This document shows positions 4,420-5,655 of a DNA stretch of 5,655 nt, piece by piece. Numbering within the stretch: the first letter of the stretch is position 1; each line of letters begins with the position of its first letter. The notes under the pieces were generated by a model. The model searched no databases and was not told where the DNA came from. It was given only the letters and a program-made list of their open reading frames with translations. The stretch comes from Ramlibacter sp. (lineage in GTDB: Bacteria; Pseudomonadota; Gammaproteobacteria; Burkholderiales; Burkholderiaceae_C), in contig JAMPXR010000188.1 of the NCBI GenBank assembly GCA_023701085.1, positions 1 through 5,655 of the forward strand, written 5' to 3'. The position numbers and the translations under genes are program-made.

Positions 4420-5655
4420 TCAGTCCTGCGGTTCCACCGGCGCCTGCGGCTGCGGCTCGCGCGGAGGCTGCACGTCGCGCGGCTCACGCGGCTCACGCGG
4501 TTCGCGATACGGCTGGTCGCCGCGCGGCGGCCGCTCGCCGCGGGCTTGTTCGTCGCGCGGCGGCATGGCCGGCCGGTCCAGCAAGGCCTTCATCGAAAGC
4601 TTCACGCGGCCCTTCTCGTCGGTTTCCAGCACCTTCACGCGCACGATCTGGCCCTCGCTCAGGTAGTCGGTCACCTTTTCCACCCGCTCGTGGGCGATCT
4701 GGCTGATGTGCAGCAGACCGTCCTTGCCGGGCAGCAGGTTCACCAGGGCGCCGAAGTCCAGCAGCTTGGTGATCGGGCCTTCGTAGACCTTGCCGATTTC
4801 GACTTCGGCGGTGATCTGCTCGATGCGCTTCTTCGCGTCCTCGGCCTTGGCCGGGTCCGTCGAGGCGATGGTGATGGTGCCGTCTTCGGCGATGTCGATC
4901 TGCGTGCCGGTCTCTTCGGTCAGCGCGCGGATCACGGAGCCGCCCTTGCCGATCACGTCGCGGATCTTCTCCGGGTTGATCTTCATCGTGAACAGGCGCG
5001 GCGCGTAGTTGCTCACCTCGGTCTTGGCCTGCGCCATGGTCTCCTGCATCTTGCCCAGGATGTGCATGCGCGCTTCCTTGGCCTGCGCCAGGGCGACCTG
5101 CATGATCTCGCGGGTGATGCCCTGGATCTTGATGTCCATCTGCAGCGCGGTGATGCCGTTGGTCGTGCCGGCGACCTTGAAGTCCATGTCGCCCAGGTGG
5201 TCCTCGTCGCCCAGGATGTCGGTCAGCACCGCGAAGCGGTTGCCTTCCTTGATCAGGCCCATCGCGATGCCCGCCACGTGCGCCTTCATGGGCACGCCCG
5301 CGTCCATCAGCGACAGGCAGCCGCCGCACACGGAAGCCATCGACGAGGAGCCGTTCGATTCGGTGATCTCGGACACCACGCGCATGGTGTAGGGGAACTC
5401 GTCCTTGCTCGGCAGGCAGGCGACCAGCGCGCGCTTGGCGAGGCGGCCGTGGCCGATCTCGCGGCGCTTGGTCGATCCCATGCGGCCGACTTCGCCGGTG
5501 GCGAAGGGAGGCATGTTGTAGTGGAACATGAAGCGGTCTTCGTACTCGCCCATCAGCGCGTCGATGCGCTGCGCGTCGCGCTCGGTGCCCAGCGTGGTGA
5601 CCACCAGCGCCTGCGTTTCGCCGCGGGTGAACAGTGCCGAGCCGTGGGTGCGCGG
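4420..5655 (-). CDS. pnp: Polynucleotide phosphorylase, C-terminal 411 residues (5' end outside window)
   Basis: PNPase is a trimeric 3'-5' exoribonuclease that degrades RNA by phosphorolysis, often with RNase E. The frame is open to the right edge; the visible part begins [20 protein letters not shown], which is the start of the second RNase PH domain. In fragment numbering, this domain includes the phosphate-binding SNGSSSMAS (about 100-108) and the catalytic aspartates in [12 protein letters not shown] (147-158). A KH RNA-binding domain follows with the GKGG loop (236-239), then an S1 domain (about 287-357: [20 protein letters not shown] to [11 protein letters not shown]). The last 50 or so residues are a disordered, Arg/Pro-rich tail with [11 protein letters not shown] and RGERPPRGD, possibly binding RNA or partners. 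The N-terminal half lies beyond the window, where rpsO usually precedes it. No frameshift is seen and the core is intact. Confidence 0.97.
   Translation of the reverse strand, partial: PRTHGSALFTRGETQALVVTTLGTERDAQRIDALMGEYEDRFMFHYNMPPFATGEVGRMGSTKRREIGHGRLAKRALVACLPSKDEFPYTMRVVSEITESNGSSSMASVCGGCLSLMDAGVPMKAHVAGIAMGLIKEGNRFAVLTDILGDEDHLGDMDFKVAGTTNGITALQMDIKIQGITREIMQVALAQAKEARMHILGKMQETMAQAKTEVSNYAPRLFTMKINPEKIRDVIGKGGSVIRALTEETGTQIDIAEDGTITIASTDPAKAEDAKKRIEQITAEVEIGKVYEGPITKLLDFGALVNLLPGKDGLLHISQIAHERVEKVTDYLSEGQIVRVKVLETDEKGRVKLSMKALLDRPAMPPRDEQARGERPPRGDQPYREPREPREPRDVQPPREPQPQAPVEPQD
4471..4506. repeat. 9-base tandem repeat in the pnp tail
   Basis: Two identical copies of CGGCTCACG (4480-4488, 4489-4497) are followed by a variant, CGGTTCGCG (4498-4506), and preceded by a looser copy at 4471-4479. 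They encode the REP-REP-REP stretch of the PNPase tail. Because the unit is nine bases, gain or loss of copies keeps the reading frame, so length variation between strains is plausible. Confidence 0.7.

Noticed and set aside
3065..4666. Plus-strand open frame of 533 codons opposite the quinone oxidoreductase and the pnp end
   Set aside because: The length comes from low stop-codon frequency in GC-rich DNA. The composition is shadow-like, and the end reads Gly/Ser/Arg repeats antisense to the PNPase tail.

Overview
The window is an ordinary, GC-rich chromosomal segment of a betaproteobacterium, most likely order Burkholderiales and perhaps a Comamonadaceae-type genome. That placement rests on the protein sequences (NuoA/B/C, SecG and TpiA read as typical of that order), on the gene order pnp - quinone oxidoreductase - tpiA - secG - tRNA-Leu - nuoABCD, and on a C-run/G-run hairpin repeat that I associate with Comamonadaceae intergenic spaces. 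No database search was possible, so the family-level placement is an inference.

Every supported gene lies on the minus strand, so the biological reading order runs from the right end of the window to the left. It begins inside pnp (polynucleotide phosphorylase, C-terminal 411 residues; stop at 4420). After a 92-base gap comes a zinc-free quinone oxidoreductase of the PIG3 type (4327-3338). A structured 166-base spacer with several hairpins follows, then tpiA (triosephosphate isomerase, 3171-2428) and, 31 bases on, secG (2396-1974). A 114-base, partly AT-rich spacer leads to a complete tRNA-Leu(GAG) gene with encoded CCA (1859-1775). The first genes of the respiratory complex I operon follow: nuoA (1718-1347), nuoB (1314-781), nuoC (767-156) and the first 32 codons of nuoD (98-1, continuing past the left edge).

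The genes serve core functions: RNA turnover (PNPase), quinone reduction, glycolysis/gluconeogenesis (TpiA), protein export (SecG) and aerobic respiration (NuoA-D). The tight spacing of tpiA-secG and nuoA-nuoB-nuoC indicates co-transcription. The tRNA sits in line between secG and nuoA, so it may be cut out of a longer transcript or may mark the start of a separate tRNA-nuo unit. I saw no convincing sigma-70 promoter and no classical terminator with a long T-run anywhere in the window.

I found no new biological system. The points worth a second look are a repeat-built N-terminal extension on NuoB, a duplicated Ala/Pro tail on SecG, a hairpin next to the tpiA ribosome binding site, a REP-like hairpin element between the quinone oxidoreductase and tpiA, and a palindrome flanked by direct repeats just upstream of the tRNA.
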